From the NCBI GenBank assembly GCA_025548565.1, contig JAJLPB010000012.1:124001-188000 (forward strand): 64,000 nt of DNA. The letters are read 5' to 3'. Below, one piece after another: positions 27,811 through 36,102 of this stretch. The stretch is from Rugamonas sp. A1-17 (GTDB taxonomy: Bacteria; Pseudomonadota; Gammaproteobacteria; Burkholderiales; Burkholderiaceae_D). The position numbers and the translations under genes are program-made. Below the pieces are notes generated by a model, which did no database searches, was not told the DNA's origin, and was given only the letters and a program-made list of their open reading frames with translations. Each line of letters starts with the position of its first letter. Within the stretch, counting starts at the first letter, position 1.

Positions 27811-28788
27811 ATGAAACAACGCACTTTAGGCAGCCAGGGACTGACGGTATCGGCGCAGGGCTTAGGCTGCATGGGCATGAGCAATACCTACGGGCCGGCC
27901 GACCAGACCGAGGCGGTCGCCACGCTGCACCGCGCGCTGGAGCTGGGCGTCAACTTCTTCGACACGGCCGAGCAATACGGCCCCTACGACAACGAGGCGC
28001 TGCTGGGCCGCGCCTTCGCCGGCCGCCGCAGCGAGGTGATCCTCGCCACCAAGTTCGGCTTCGACATCCGCGACCGCAAGACCGTCGGCGTGACCAGCGA
28101 TCCGAAACATATCCGCAAAAAAGTGGAAGGCTCGCTGCGCCGGCTGAACACCGACCACATCGACCTGCTGTACCAGCACCGCATCGATCCGCTGGTGCCG
28201 ATCGAGGAGGTGGTGGGCGTCATGGCCGAGCTGGTCCGCGAAGGCAAGGTGCGCTACCTGGGCCTGTCCGAGGCGGGCGTGGCCAACATCCGCCGCGCCC
28301 ACGCGGTGCATCCAATTAGCGTGCTGCAAAGCGAGTATTCGCTGTGGGAGCGCAACCTGGAGGCCGACGTGCTGCCGGCGCTGCGTGAACTGGGCATCGG
28401 CCTGGTGGCGTTCAGCCCGCTGGGACGGGGCTTCCTGGCCGGCACCGCCAAGCGCGCGGAGGAATATCCGCCCAGCGATTTCCGGCATCTGGACCCGCGC
28501 CTGCAGGGAGAGAACTTCGACCGCAACATGGAAGCGGCCGCCATCGTGCGCGAGCTGGCCGATCACCGCCTGGTCACGCCGGGGCAGATCGCGCTGGCCT
28601 GGGCCATGCACAAGGGCGACGATATCGTCACCATCCCCGGCACGCGCCGCCGCACTTACCTGGAGCAGAACGTGGCCGCAGCGGAGATCGCGCTGGATGC
28701 GACCGAGATGGCGGTGCTGGATAACGCGCTCAAGCAGGTGTCCGGCCCGCGCTACAGCAAGGAGCGCATGGCGATGGTGGATCGCTAG
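27811..28788 (+). CDS. Aldo/keto reductase
   Basis: A 325-residue NADPH-dependent aldo/keto reductase: LGCMGMSNTYG, FFDTAEQYGPYDNEALLGRA with the catalytic Asp and Tyr, and LLYQHRIDPLVPIEEVVG with the catalytic His. It belongs to the AKR13/YajO-like group that reduces aldehydes and quinone-like carbonyls. The ATG at 27811 follows AGGAGTCATC. Its last bases overlap the stop of the convergent dipeptidase gene. Confidence 0.93.
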   Translation: MKQRTLGSQGLTVSAQGLGCMGMSNTYGPADQTEAVATLHRALELGVNFFDTAEQYGPYDNEALLGRAFAGRRSEVILATKFGFDIRDRKTVGVTSDPKHIRKKVEGSLRRLNTDHIDLLYQHRIDPLVPIEEVVGVMAELVREGKVRYLGLSEAGVANIRRAHAVHPISVLQSEYSLWERNLEADVLPALRELGIGLVAFSPLGRGFLAGTAKRAEEYPPSDFRHLDPRLQGENFDRNMEAAAIVRELADHRLVTPGQIALAWAMHKGDDIVTIPGTRRRTYLEQNVAAAEIALDATEMAVLDNALKQVSGPRYSKERMAMVDR

Positions 28789-29396
28789 AGCACGCGGATG
28801 TAATCGCGGCGCACCAGCAGGCGGTCGCCGCAATCGAAGTGCCACCATTCGCTGTTGATGCCGACCCAGCCGGCCTGGAACATGGCCTCGCGCAGCAGGC
28901 GGCGGTTGGCGATGTGCTGCGGGCTTAGTTCGCCGCGCGCCAGCAATTCAACCTCCAGCGCGGGATGCGAGCGTTCGGATAAGTCATCGAAGCCGGTGCC
29001 CATGTCCAGCTCGCGGCCTTGCGCGTCCAGCAGGGTCAGGTCCAGCGCCATGCCGAAGGAGTGGATCGAGCCGCGCGCCGGATCGGCGATGTAGCCGAGC
29101 AGCTCGGTGCCTTGCAGCGCCTGCCACAGCTGCTCCTGCACGCGTTGCGGACGCAGGGCGTCCAGCACCAGCACCTTGCAGTCGGGCCGGCGCCTGGACA
29201 GCCACGCCACTACGCGCTCCAGCGCGGCCGCCGCATCATTGTGCAGCCAGGCGCAGTCGAGCGGCGAGTACAGGTCGCGGCCGACAAAATTGTCCGGCGT
29301 GGCGTAGCGCAGGTCGACCGCGATGCCGGCGATGCTGTCGAGCCGCCGGAAATCCGGGTGGCCGGCGATTTCTTCACAGCGGACGGTGACAGCCAT
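28785..29396 (-). CDS. ddpX: D-alanyl-D-alanine dipeptidase (VanX/DdpX family)
   Basis: A 203-residue zinc D-Ala-D-Ala dipeptidase: SIHSFGMALDLTLLD supplies the His and Asp zinc ligands and SEWWHFDCGD the catalytic Glu and third ligand. There is no signal peptide from the chosen ATG (29396), so it acts in the cytoplasm, where it would recover D-alanine from dipeptide. It is the last gene of the peptidoglycan-recycling operon, 17 bp after the amidase; no van resistance genes are near, which argues for recycling, not resistance. Confidence 0.88.
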   Translation of the reverse strand: MAVTVRCEEIAGHPDFRRLDSIAGIAVDLRYATPDNFVGRDLYSPLDCAWLHNDAAAALERVVAWLSRRRPDCKVLVLDALRPQRVQEQLWQALQGTELLGYIADPARGSIHSFGMALDLTLLDAQGRELDMGTGFDDLSERSHPALEVELLARGELSPQHIANRRLLREAMFQAGWVGINSEWWHFDCGDRLLVRRDYIRVL

Positions 29397-29413
29397 GCGG
29401 CGCTCCCAACGGA

Positions 29414-30289
29414 TTATTCGGTCGGCACGGTGCCTGGCGCCGGTTGCGGCGGCGGCATCACGGTCGGCGGGACCGCCATCTGCACCGGCAGCGGGCTGGT
29501 CAGCACTTCGAGGATGGCCGCCGTTTCCGCATCCGGCTCGCCGTCGTACAGCGACTGCCGATACTTGGACTGGAACACCACCATCACGTTGCGGGTGGCC
29601 TGGTCCAGCTCGCCCGTCTGCGGCACCGCGTAGCCGTGCTGGGCCAGCTTGCGCTGGAACCACGCCACGTCCGGCACCTGCTGCTGGAACAGCTGCAGGC
29701 GCGCGGCCACCCGGCTCGGCTCAGGCCACGCGACCAGGCCGGCGTCGGCCAGCTGCTTCCACGGGAACAGCGGGCCGGGGTCCTGCTTGCGCTGCGGGGC
29801 GATGTCGTTGTGGCCGAGGATGTTCTCCGGCTTGATGTCGTGGCGCGCGACGATCTGCTTCAGCAGCAAGATCAGCTGGTCGATCTGCGCCTGCTTGAAC
29901 GGCGCGTACACGCGGCCCTGCGGCGTGTCGACAAAGCCCGGATTGACGATCTCGATGCCGATCGACGCCGAGTTGAGCTGGTTGTAGATCTTCCAGCTGC
30001 TCAGTCCGGCATGGTTGGCCTGGCGCGATTCGTCCACCAGCGTGTAGAAGAAGGGCTGGTCGGTGTCGGTCAGCAGGTAGTGGGCGCTGACTTCCTGCTG
30101 GGTCAGGATCTTGATCGAGCGCGGCAGGTCGCTGACCGTGTAGTGCAGGATGATGTACTTGATGCGGTCGCTCTGGCTGCGCGCCGTCAACGTGGTGTCG
30201 AGACGCGGCCCGGGAGGCGGCACGGTGGCGCAGCCGGCCAGCAGGGCGACGGCGGTGGACAGGGCGGCAAGCGGCAGGAGCTTCATCAT
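29414..30289 (-). CDS. amiD: N-acetylmuramoyl-L-alanine amidase, lipoprotein (AmiD-like)
   Basis: A 291-residue Amidase_2-family protein with a lipoprotein signal (lipobox LLAGC), the zinc ligands in IILHYTVSD and ILGHNDIAP, the QANHAGLSSW loop, and a C-terminal peptidoglycan-binding domain from about 200 (VAWFQRKLAQHGYAVPQTGE). It cuts the bond between MurNAc and the stem peptide at the outer membrane. It ends in a Pro-rich tail. It sits between the amino-sugar kinase and the dipeptidase genes. Confidence 0.92.
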   Translation of the reverse strand: MMKLLPLAALSTAVALLAGCATVPPPGPRLDTTLTARSQSDRIKYIILHYTVSDLPRSIKILTQQEVSAHYLLTDTDQPFFYTLVDESRQANHAGLSSWKIYNQLNSASIGIEIVNPGFVDTPQGRVYAPFKQAQIDQLILLLKQIVARHDIKPENILGHNDIAPQRKQDPGPLFPWKQLADAGLVAWPEPSRVAARLQLFQQQVPDVAWFQRKLAQHGYAVPQTGELDQATRNVMVVFQSKYRQSLYDGEPDAETAAILEVLTSPLPVQMAVPPTVMPPPQPAPGTVPTE

Positions 30290-30308
30290 TAGCGGTCTCG
30301 GCAACGTT

Positions 30309-31208
30309 TCAATACCGTGAGTGTAGAGCAATGCGGGCCGCAGCGTGGTGCGCCTGGGCTTCTTTTTGCCGCAGCGGCAATTCCGGCGGCAGCGCCGCGC
30401 GCATCGCCTGCGCGATCAGCGGATGCAGCGTGGCGGCCCGGCCGCTCAGCACCAGCGGGCGCGGGCCGTAGCGGCCCACCAGCGCCAGCCCGATGCGCGC
30501 CAGCTCGCGGCCGGCCTGTTCGAGGATGGCGCGCGCCACCGGATCGGCATCCGCGCTGGCGGCCACGGCCAGGGCCAGGCGGCCGATGGCGCCGCGCTCC
30601 TGGCCGTAGATGAACTGGCGCGACAAGGACCAGTCGCTGCCGCCGACCTGCTCGAACACCGCGCGCGCCATCGGCGATTGCTGCCAGATGCCGGGCTGCT
30701 CGTCCTCCAGCCGCCAGATGTGGCGCATCGCTTCGCGCGCGATCCAGAAGCCGCCGCCGCCATCATCCAGCGTCACGCCGCGCCCGCCGGCGCGGTGGAA
30801 GGTGCCGTCCCCGGCGATCCAGGCCGCGATGGAGCCGGTGCCGGCGTAGACCAGGTAACCCTCGCCGGGCGCGAAACTGTCGAGATAGGCGATTTCCACA
30901 TCGTTGCGCAGCGCGACCGACGGCGGCGCCACTTGCAGCAGCTCGGCCAGCCATTGCGCGGGCAGCGTGGCCAGGCCGTCGAAGCCGGTCAGGCCGGCGC
31001 ACACGGCTTGCGGCTTGCCCACCGCCAGCACCTGCGCCGCCAGCAGCGAAAAGATGCCGCGCACCGCGTCGCGGCCGGCGGTGTTGCCCATCTGCGTGGC
31101 GGATAGGCCGGCCACCGCGCCCTCGGCCACGATGGCGCCCGCCGCGTCGGCCAGCGCCCAGCGGGTTTGCGTGCCGCCCGCGTCGATGCCCAGTCCCAGC
31201 TCGCCCAT
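30309..31208 (-). CDS. BadF/BcrA-type ATPase: amino-sugar kinase (GlcNAc or MurNAc)
   Basis: A 299-residue ASKHA-fold kinase with the phosphate motif LGIDAGGTQTRWALAD, the second motif YLVYAGTGSIAAWIAG and a glycine-rich GGRGVTLDDGGGGFWI. This family includes N-acetylglucosamine kinases and the MurK kinase of MurNAc and GlcNAc. Downstream use by MurQ, which needs MurNAc-6-phosphate, makes MurNAc a likely substrate (inference). GGAG lies six bases before the ATG. Confidence 0.85.
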   Translation of the reverse strand: MGELGLGIDAGGTQTRWALADAAGAIVAEGAVAGLSATQMGNTAGRDAVRGIFSLLAAQVLAVGKPQAVCAGLTGFDGLATLPAQWLAELLQVAPPSVALRNDVEIAYLDSFAPGEGYLVYAGTGSIAAWIAGDGTFHRAGGRGVTLDDGGGGFWIAREAMRHIWRLEDEQPGIWQQSPMARAVFEQVGGSDWSLSRQFIYGQERGAIGRLALAVAASADADPVARAILEQAGRELARIGLALVGRYGPRPLVLSGRAATLHPLIAQAMRAALPPELPLRQKEAQAHHAAARIALHSRY

Positions 31209-31225
31209 GGTCCGCTCCCCGATGG

Positions 31226-32872
31226 TCAGCGCATCACGCTGACGCGTTCGCTTTCATTGCCCAGGCGGTCGATCGCGCTGACCACCACCGCCTGCGCCGA
31301 GCCTGCCGCAGCGTCATCCGGCAACAGCAGCACCGGACGCGAGGCCGGCGCCACCGCGAAGCGCCATTCCGAACCGTAGCGCGACCAGATCGCGTAATGC
31401 GCGACCGGCTTGCCGGCGCCGGCGGACAGCTTCAATCCGACGCCATTGCCCTCGCGCCGCACGGCGACGGCCGGCGCCGACGGCAATTCCGCGCCCAGCC
31501 ACGGACTGGCCGGCGCCAGCGCGGCGGTCTGGTAGGTCTGCGCGCGCAGCTGGTCGGCGATGCCCTTGCGGTTCTCCATCAGCGCGGCGATGCTGAAGTG
31601 CAGGTGGCCCTGCACGCCGGCGCGGCTGCGCGTGACGCCGATCTGCTTGACGATCTCCTCCGGCGCGAAGGCCTTGGCGCTGTTGTCGATGCGGCTGGTA
31701 TACAGGCCCGGCCAGACGTGGCGCGCGCGCGTGTTCTGCGCCAGCCAGTAGTCGAGCAGCACGTCGAACGCCTGCGGGGCCTGCGCCACCGGCCAGTACA
31801 GCTGCGGTGCCAGGTAGTCGAGCCAGCCGTTGGCCAGCCACAGCTCTGCGTCCGCGTACAGCTTGTCGTACTGGCTGAAGCCGACGATGCCGGCGGGGCG
31901 CCGGTCCGGGCGGCCGATGCCGAACGGACTGATGCCGAAGCGCACCCAGCTCTTTTCCTTGTGGATGCCGAGGTAGAGCGCCTCGATCAGCGAGTTGACG
32001 TTCTGGCGGCGCCAGCCGGCGCGGTCCAGCGTGCCGCCGCCCAGCAGGTAGCGCTGCCAGGACGGCTGGTCCGGGAACTCCAGCTCCTGCTTCTGGCCGA
32101 CGCTGGCGCCGGCGTCCAGCACCACGCCGTCCGCCCCGGCCGTGTCGATCGGGTAGGGATAGAAATAATCATCGATATGGACGCCGTCGATATCGTAGCG
32201 GCGCACCACGTCCAGCACCACGTCCAGCGTGTGCTGCGAGGCGGCCGCCTCACCCGGATCCATCCACAGGTAGCGGCCGTAGGACTTGACCACATCCGGA
32301 TTGGTGCTGCCGATGTGGTTGCGCGCCAGCGGCGACCTGGCCGTCGCGTGACGGGCGCGGTAGGGGTTGAACCAGGCATGCAGCTCCAGCCCGCGCGCGT
32401 GCGCCTGCTCGATCCAGAATTGCAGCGGATCCCAGGCGGTGGCTGGCGCGCGGCCCTGCTGGCCGGTCAGAAACTCGGACCACGGCTCCAGCTCGGACGG
32501 GTAGATCGCGTCCGCGCTCGGCCGCACCTGCAGCACGATGGCGTTCAGGTGCAGCGCCTGCGCGCGGTCGAGGATGGCGAGCGCCTCGGCCTGCTGTCTG
32601 GCCATGGTCAGGTTATTGCGGCTGGGCCAATCAATGTTGGCCACGGTCGACACCCAAGCGGCGCGGAACTCGCGCGGCGCCGGCGGCGGCATGTTCAGGT
32701 CGACCGGCGCCGGCGGCGCGGTGGTGCCGGGCGCCGGCGGACGCGGCGCGGAGCCGGCCTCCGGGGCGGGTGCTATCGGTGTGCTGGAACAACCGTCCAG
32801 CAACACGGCCAGGGCGCCGGCCACACCGGCAGACAGCGTCAGCCGCTTTTTTGCATTAAAAACCAAAACCAT
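31226..32872 (-). CDS. GHL10 family glycoside hydrolase, probable lipoprotein (DigH/YddW-like)
   Basis: A 548-residue protein of the GHL10 (DUF187) family. A signal with a lipobox-like LLDGC (Asp at -2 is unusual) is followed by a Pro-rich linker (about 28-62) and a TIM-barrel: EFRAAWVSTVANIDWPS, LHAWFNPYRARH, DIDGVHIDDYFYPYP, and a C-terminal fibronectin-like part. The E. coli relative DigH cleaves glycan strands already stripped of peptides, which fits the amidase gene downstream. The ATG at 32872 has GGGGA too close; a TTG two codons later has better spacing. Confidence 0.88.
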   Translation of the reverse strand: MVLVFNAKKRLTLSAGVAGALAVLLDGCSSTPIAPAPEAGSAPRPPAPGTTAPPAPVDLNMPPPAPREFRAAWVSTVANIDWPSRNNLTMARQQAEALAILDRAQALHLNAIVLQVRPSADAIYPSELEPWSEFLTGQQGRAPATAWDPLQFWIEQAHARGLELHAWFNPYRARHATARSPLARNHIGSTNPDVVKSYGRYLWMDPGEAAASQHTLDVVLDVVRRYDIDGVHIDDYFYPYPIDTAGADGVVLDAGASVGQKQELEFPDQPSWQRYLLGGGTLDRAGWRRQNVNSLIEALYLGIHKEKSWVRFGISPFGIGRPDRRPAGIVGFSQYDKLYADAELWLANGWLDYLAPQLYWPVAQAPQAFDVLLDYWLAQNTRARHVWPGLYTSRIDNSAKAFAPEEIVKQIGVTRSRAGVQGHLHFSIAALMENRKGIADQLRAQTYQTAALAPASPWLGAELPSAPAVAVRREGNGVGLKLSAGAGKPVAHYAIWSRYGSEWRFAVAPASRPVLLLPDDAAAGSAQAVVVSAIDRLGNESERVSVMR

Positions 32873-32915
32873 TCCCCGAAACTATTGAGCACCCGTATTG
32901 TAATGCGCTTGCCGT

Positions 32916-34178
32916 TTATTTCCTGCCGAATTCGGGATCGACCCGCACCAGCGCCGTCATCGCGAACGCCGGCAGGGTGGAAATGCAGGCCCAGATGAAG
33001 AAATGTTGATAACCCAGGTGCTGCTGTATCCAGCCGCTGACCATCCCCGGCAACATCATGCCGAGGGCCATGAAACCGGTGCAGATGGCATAGTGCGCGG
33101 TCTTGTGCTCGCCGTCCGCCACCAGCACCATGTACAGCAGGAAGGCCGAGAAGCCGAAGCCATAGCCGAACTGCTCCACCGCCAGGCAGGCCGAGATCAG
33201 CGTGGTGTCGGTCGGCAGGGCGGTGGCCAGGTAGACGAACACCAGGTCCGGCACGTGCATGATGAACACCATCGGCAACAGGCTGCGCTTGAGGCCGAAG
33301 CGGGAGATGACCACGCCGCCGGCCAGCCCGCCCAGCACCATCGCGCACACGCCGACGGTGCCGTAGGCCATGCCGACAGTCTCGGTGCTCAGGCCCAGGC
33401 CGCCTTGCGCGCGCGGGTCGAGCAGGAAGGGCGCCGCCATCTTCAGCAACTGCGCCTCGCCGAGGCGGTACAGCAGCAGGAAGCCCAGCGTGGCCTTGAT
33501 GCCCGGCTTCTGGAAGAAGCTGTGGAAGGTGCGCAGGAAATCCTGCCACAGCGCGCCACCGGCCGCGTGGCTGCGGTCGGTATCGGGGCGGGGCAGGATC
33601 AGCTGGTGATATGCGCCCAGGGCCAGCATCAGCGCCGCCATCAGGCCGAACACCATGGACCAGGCCCAGGCGGGATCGCCGCTGGACGTGGCCAGCCTGC
33701 CGGCCAGATAGACCAGGCCGCCTTGTCCGGAGATCATCGCCAGCTTGTAGAACGCGCTGCGCACTCCAACGAAGGCGGCCTGCTGGTGCTGGGTCGGCAG
33801 GCCGAGCATGTAGTAGCCGTCGGAAGCGATGTCATGGGTGGCCGAGCTGAAGGCCATCAGCCACAGCACGGCCAGGCTGATGCGGAAGAACTCGGGCAGG
33901 TGCAGGGTCAGCGCCACGGAGGCAAGCGCCGCGCCGGTCAGCAATTGCAGCAGGACGATCCAGCGCCGCTTGGTGCCGAACAGCTCCACGATGGGCGACC
34001 ACAGCGGCTTGATCACCCAAGGCAGGTACAGCCACGCGGTATAAAACGCCAGGTCGGTATTGGACACGCCGAGGTTCTTGTACATCACGGTCGACAGCAT
34101 CATCACCGCGACGTAAGGCACAGCCTGGCTAAATGAAATACTAGGCACCCAGGCCCAGGCATTGCGTTGTTGCTTCAT
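32916..34178 (-). CDS. AmpG-like MFS transporter
   Basis: A 420-residue, 12-segment major facilitator protein. SQAVPYVAVMMLSTVMYKNLGV, the loop between segments 2 and 3 (KPLWSPIVELFGTKRRW) and SSATHDIASDGYYMLGL resemble AmpG, the permease for anhydromuropeptides. In this operon it would bring cell-wall sugars into the cytoplasm for the kinase and MurQ. The ATG at 34178 follows AAAGGCGGT. A dispersed palindromic repeat separates it from murQ. Confidence 0.85.
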   Translation of the reverse strand: MKQQRNAWAWVPSISFSQAVPYVAVMMLSTVMYKNLGVSNTDLAFYTAWLYLPWVIKPLWSPIVELFGTKRRWIVLLQLLTGAALASVALTLHLPEFFRISLAVLWLMAFSSATHDIASDGYYMLGLPTQHQQAAFVGVRSAFYKLAMISGQGGLVYLAGRLATSSGDPAWAWSMVFGLMAALMLALGAYHQLILPRPDTDRSHAAGGALWQDFLRTFHSFFQKPGIKATLGFLLLYRLGEAQLLKMAAPFLLDPRAQGGLGLSTETVGMAYGTVGVCAMVLGGLAGGVVISRFGLKRSLLPMVFIMHVPDLVFVYLATALPTDTTLISACLAVEQFGYGFGFSAFLLYMVLVADGEHKTAHYAICTGFMALGMMLPGMVSGWIQQHLGYQHFFIWACISTLPAFAMTALVRVDPEFGRK

Positions 34179-34191
34179 ACCGCCTTTCAAC

Positions 34192-34311
34192 TTGGGGTCA
34201 AGTCTGACATTCGGACACGAGCTCTGCCGTATAGGTCGCGCTACGGCAGGGGCCGTGTCCGAATGTCAGACTTGACCCCAATTTTGTGTCCGAATGTCGG
34301 ACTTGACCCGA
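34192..34311. repeat. Second copy of the TTGGGGTCAAGTCTGACATT palindrome plus a half unit
   Basis: Arms at 34192-34231 and about 34243-34281 match the element at 15129-15218 with a few changes toward the loop, followed by an extra diverged half unit ending TGTCCGAATGTCGGACTTGA (34286-34305). It fills the murQ to transporter gap inside an operon, so any terminator effect would reduce expression of the downstream genes. Confidence 0.88.
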
Positions 34312-34314
34312 ATT

Positions 34315-35193
34315 TTATTTGATGGCCTTGCGGACGTTGCCGTCCGAGGCGTCGAGCAGGTTTTGCGCTTCTTCGATGGAGGTGTTTTTCAGCAGCGCGA
34401 CAATCGCTACCTTGACGTGGAAATGGCATCGCTCCAGCACGCCCCGCGCGATGGCCGCGTCGACCCCGGTGGCGTGCATGGTCAGCCGCACCGCGCGCTC
34501 GACCAGCTTGACGTTGGTGGCGTGCATGTCCACCATCAGGTTGCCGTAGACTTTGTTCATCCGCACCATCAACGCGCTCGACAAGGTGTTGAGCACGATC
34601 TTCTGCGCCGTGCCCGCCTTCAGCCGCGTGCTGCCGGAGATGACTTCCGGTCCGGTGTCGAGCGTGATGCCGACATCCGCGTCGGCCGTCAGCGGCGTGC
34701 CGATATTGTTGGCGATGCCCACCGTCAAAGCGCCCACCGTGCGCGCCGCCTGCAACGCGCCCAGCACATACGGCGTGGTGCCCGATGCCGCCATCAGCAA
34801 CACCACATCGTTATAAACCGGATACAGCAGCCGCAGATCGGAAGCGCCCTTGGCGCGATCATCCTCGGCCCCCTCGACCGCCTCGAACATCGCGCCCAGG
34901 CCGCCGGCCAGCAGGGCGACGGCGCGCTCGTGCGGCCAGGAGAAAGTAGGGAACAGCTCCACACTGTCGAGAATGCCCAACCGCCCCGACGTGCCGGCGC
35001 CGACATAGATCAAGCGCCCGCCGGCGGCAATGCGCGGCGCCATCGCATGCACGGCGGCGCCGATGCTCGGTTCGGCGGCCTGCACCGCGCGCAGTGCTTG
35101 GGCCTGGTCGTCAACCAGCGCCGCCACCAATGCCTCAACCGAATATTGGTCCAGCTGCGCGTGCCGCGTACTCGGCGTTTCGGTCTTTAGCAT
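34315..35193 (-). CDS. murQ: N-acetylmuramic acid 6-phosphate etherase
   Basis: A 292-residue SIS-domain etherase. GGRLIYVGAGTSGRLGILDSVELFPTFSW is the MurQ signature and AKGASDLRLLYPV follows; VLLMAASGTTPYVLGAL is the second sugar-phosphate segment. MurQ turns MurNAc-6-phosphate into GlcNAc-6-phosphate and D-lactate in the cytoplasm. It lies 11 bp downstream of a GntR regulator and upstream of transporter, glycosidase and kinase genes, a coherent recycling set. Confidence 0.97.
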   Translation of the reverse strand: MLKTETPSTRHAQLDQYSVEALVAALVDDQAQALRAVQAAEPSIGAAVHAMAPRIAAGGRLIYVGAGTSGRLGILDSVELFPTFSWPHERAVALLAGGLGAMFEAVEGAEDDRAKGASDLRLLYPVYNDVVLLMAASGTTPYVLGALQAARTVGALTVGIANNIGTPLTADADVGITLDTGPEVISGSTRLKAGTAQKIVLNTLSSALMVRMNKVYGNLMVDMHATNVKLVERAVRLTMHATGVDAAIARGVLERCHFHVKVAIVALLKNTSIEEAQNLLDASDGNVRKAIK

Positions 35194-35204
35194 AGGTAGT
35201 TATG

Positions 35205-35945
35205 TTACGTAGCGCGACGCATCTCCGCGACGAAATCATAGTGATCGCTGTGGCAATAGGAATGCGTCAGCTCCATTGCCTCGCCCGATTCCAGATAAGC
35301 AATACGGGTAATGTACAGCACCGCCTGTCCCTCGGGCACGCCCAGTTGCTTGGCCAGCTCGGCCGAAGCATTCATCGCGCGGATGTGCTGCAAGGCGCGC
35401 GCCGGCGCCTGGCCGATGCTCTCCAGATATTGGTACAGCGAGGCGCCGACCGCGTTCGGATCGTTGAGCACGGTCTGCGGCAGCACCGACACCTCGTACG
35501 CCATCACCACGTCGTCGGCCAGGCGCAGGCGCTCCAGCCGCGCCACCTTGGAATACGGCGACAGGCCCAGGCTCAGTTGCTCCTCCGGCGTCGGCGTCAC
35601 CACCGCGCGCTTGAGCCAGCGCGAGCCGGGAATATGGCCACGCTGCTGCAACTGCTCGGAAAAACTGGTCAGGTTGGACAGCGGCTGCTCGATGCGCGGC
35701 GCAATATAGTTGCCCGATCCGCGGCGGCGCACCACCAGCCCCTGGTCCACCAGCTGGTCGATGGCCTTGCGCGCGGTCACCCGCGACACATTCAGCAACT
35801 CCGACAAGGTCCGCTCCGACGGCAGCGCCTGGTCCACCTGATAGCGGCCGTTGTGCACATCGTCGCTCAATTTGCGGGCTATCTGCATGTACAGCGGCGT
35901 ACTGTCGTTGGCGTCCGCCTTGAATTCAAAACTGCTCTGGCTCAT
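35205..35945 (-). CDS. GntR family (HutC/NagR-like) transcriptional regulator
   Basis: A 246-residue regulator: N-terminal winged helix (PLYMQIARKLSDDVHNG, LPSERTLSELLNVSRVTARKA) and a C-terminal UTRA effector domain from about 100. The HutC/NagR/DasR group senses amino-sugar phosphates, which fits the murQ operon behind it. AGGAG precedes the ATG. A TGTAA-N5-TTACA palindrome 23 bp upstream is a likely autoregulatory site. Confidence 0.93.
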   Translation of the reverse strand: MSQSSFEFKADANDSTPLYMQIARKLSDDVHNGRYQVDQALPSERTLSELLNVSRVTARKAIDQLVDQGLVVRRRGSGNYIAPRIEQPLSNLTSFSEQLQQRGHIPGSRWLKRAVVTPTPEEQLSLGLSPYSKVARLERLRLADDVVMAYEVSVLPQTVLNDPNAVGASLYQYLESIGQAPARALQHIRAMNASAELAKQLGVPEGQAVLYITRIAYLESGEAMELTHSYCHSDHYDFVAEMRRAT

Positions 35946-35967
35946 TCATATCTCCTCACGCCTCTAG

Positions 35968-36017
35968 TGTAATAGCGTTACAGAAAACATGTGGGGTTGA
36001 AAATAACAATATTTGTT
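35968..36017. promoter_or_regulatory. Candidate GntR operators before the recycling operon
   Basis: Two perfect inverted repeats lie between gntR and ychJ: TGTAA-TAGCG-TTACA (35968-35982) and AACAA-TAT-TTGTT (36005-36017). The first overlaps the expected promoter of the gntR-murQ operon. Assignment to this GntR protein is inferred from proximity. Confidence 0.45.
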
Positions 36018-36102
36018 CACATAGCAGAACGGCAAGCCCGGCGGAATGCGGCCTTTTGGCGGATAATGCTGGATCGTTACACCAGCCCCACCATCCGAAC
36101 AC

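Noticed and set aside
28785..29396. VanX homologue as vancomycin resistance
   Set aside because: No vanH, vanA or two-component genes are near, the host is Gram-negative, and the operon is about cell-wall recycling.
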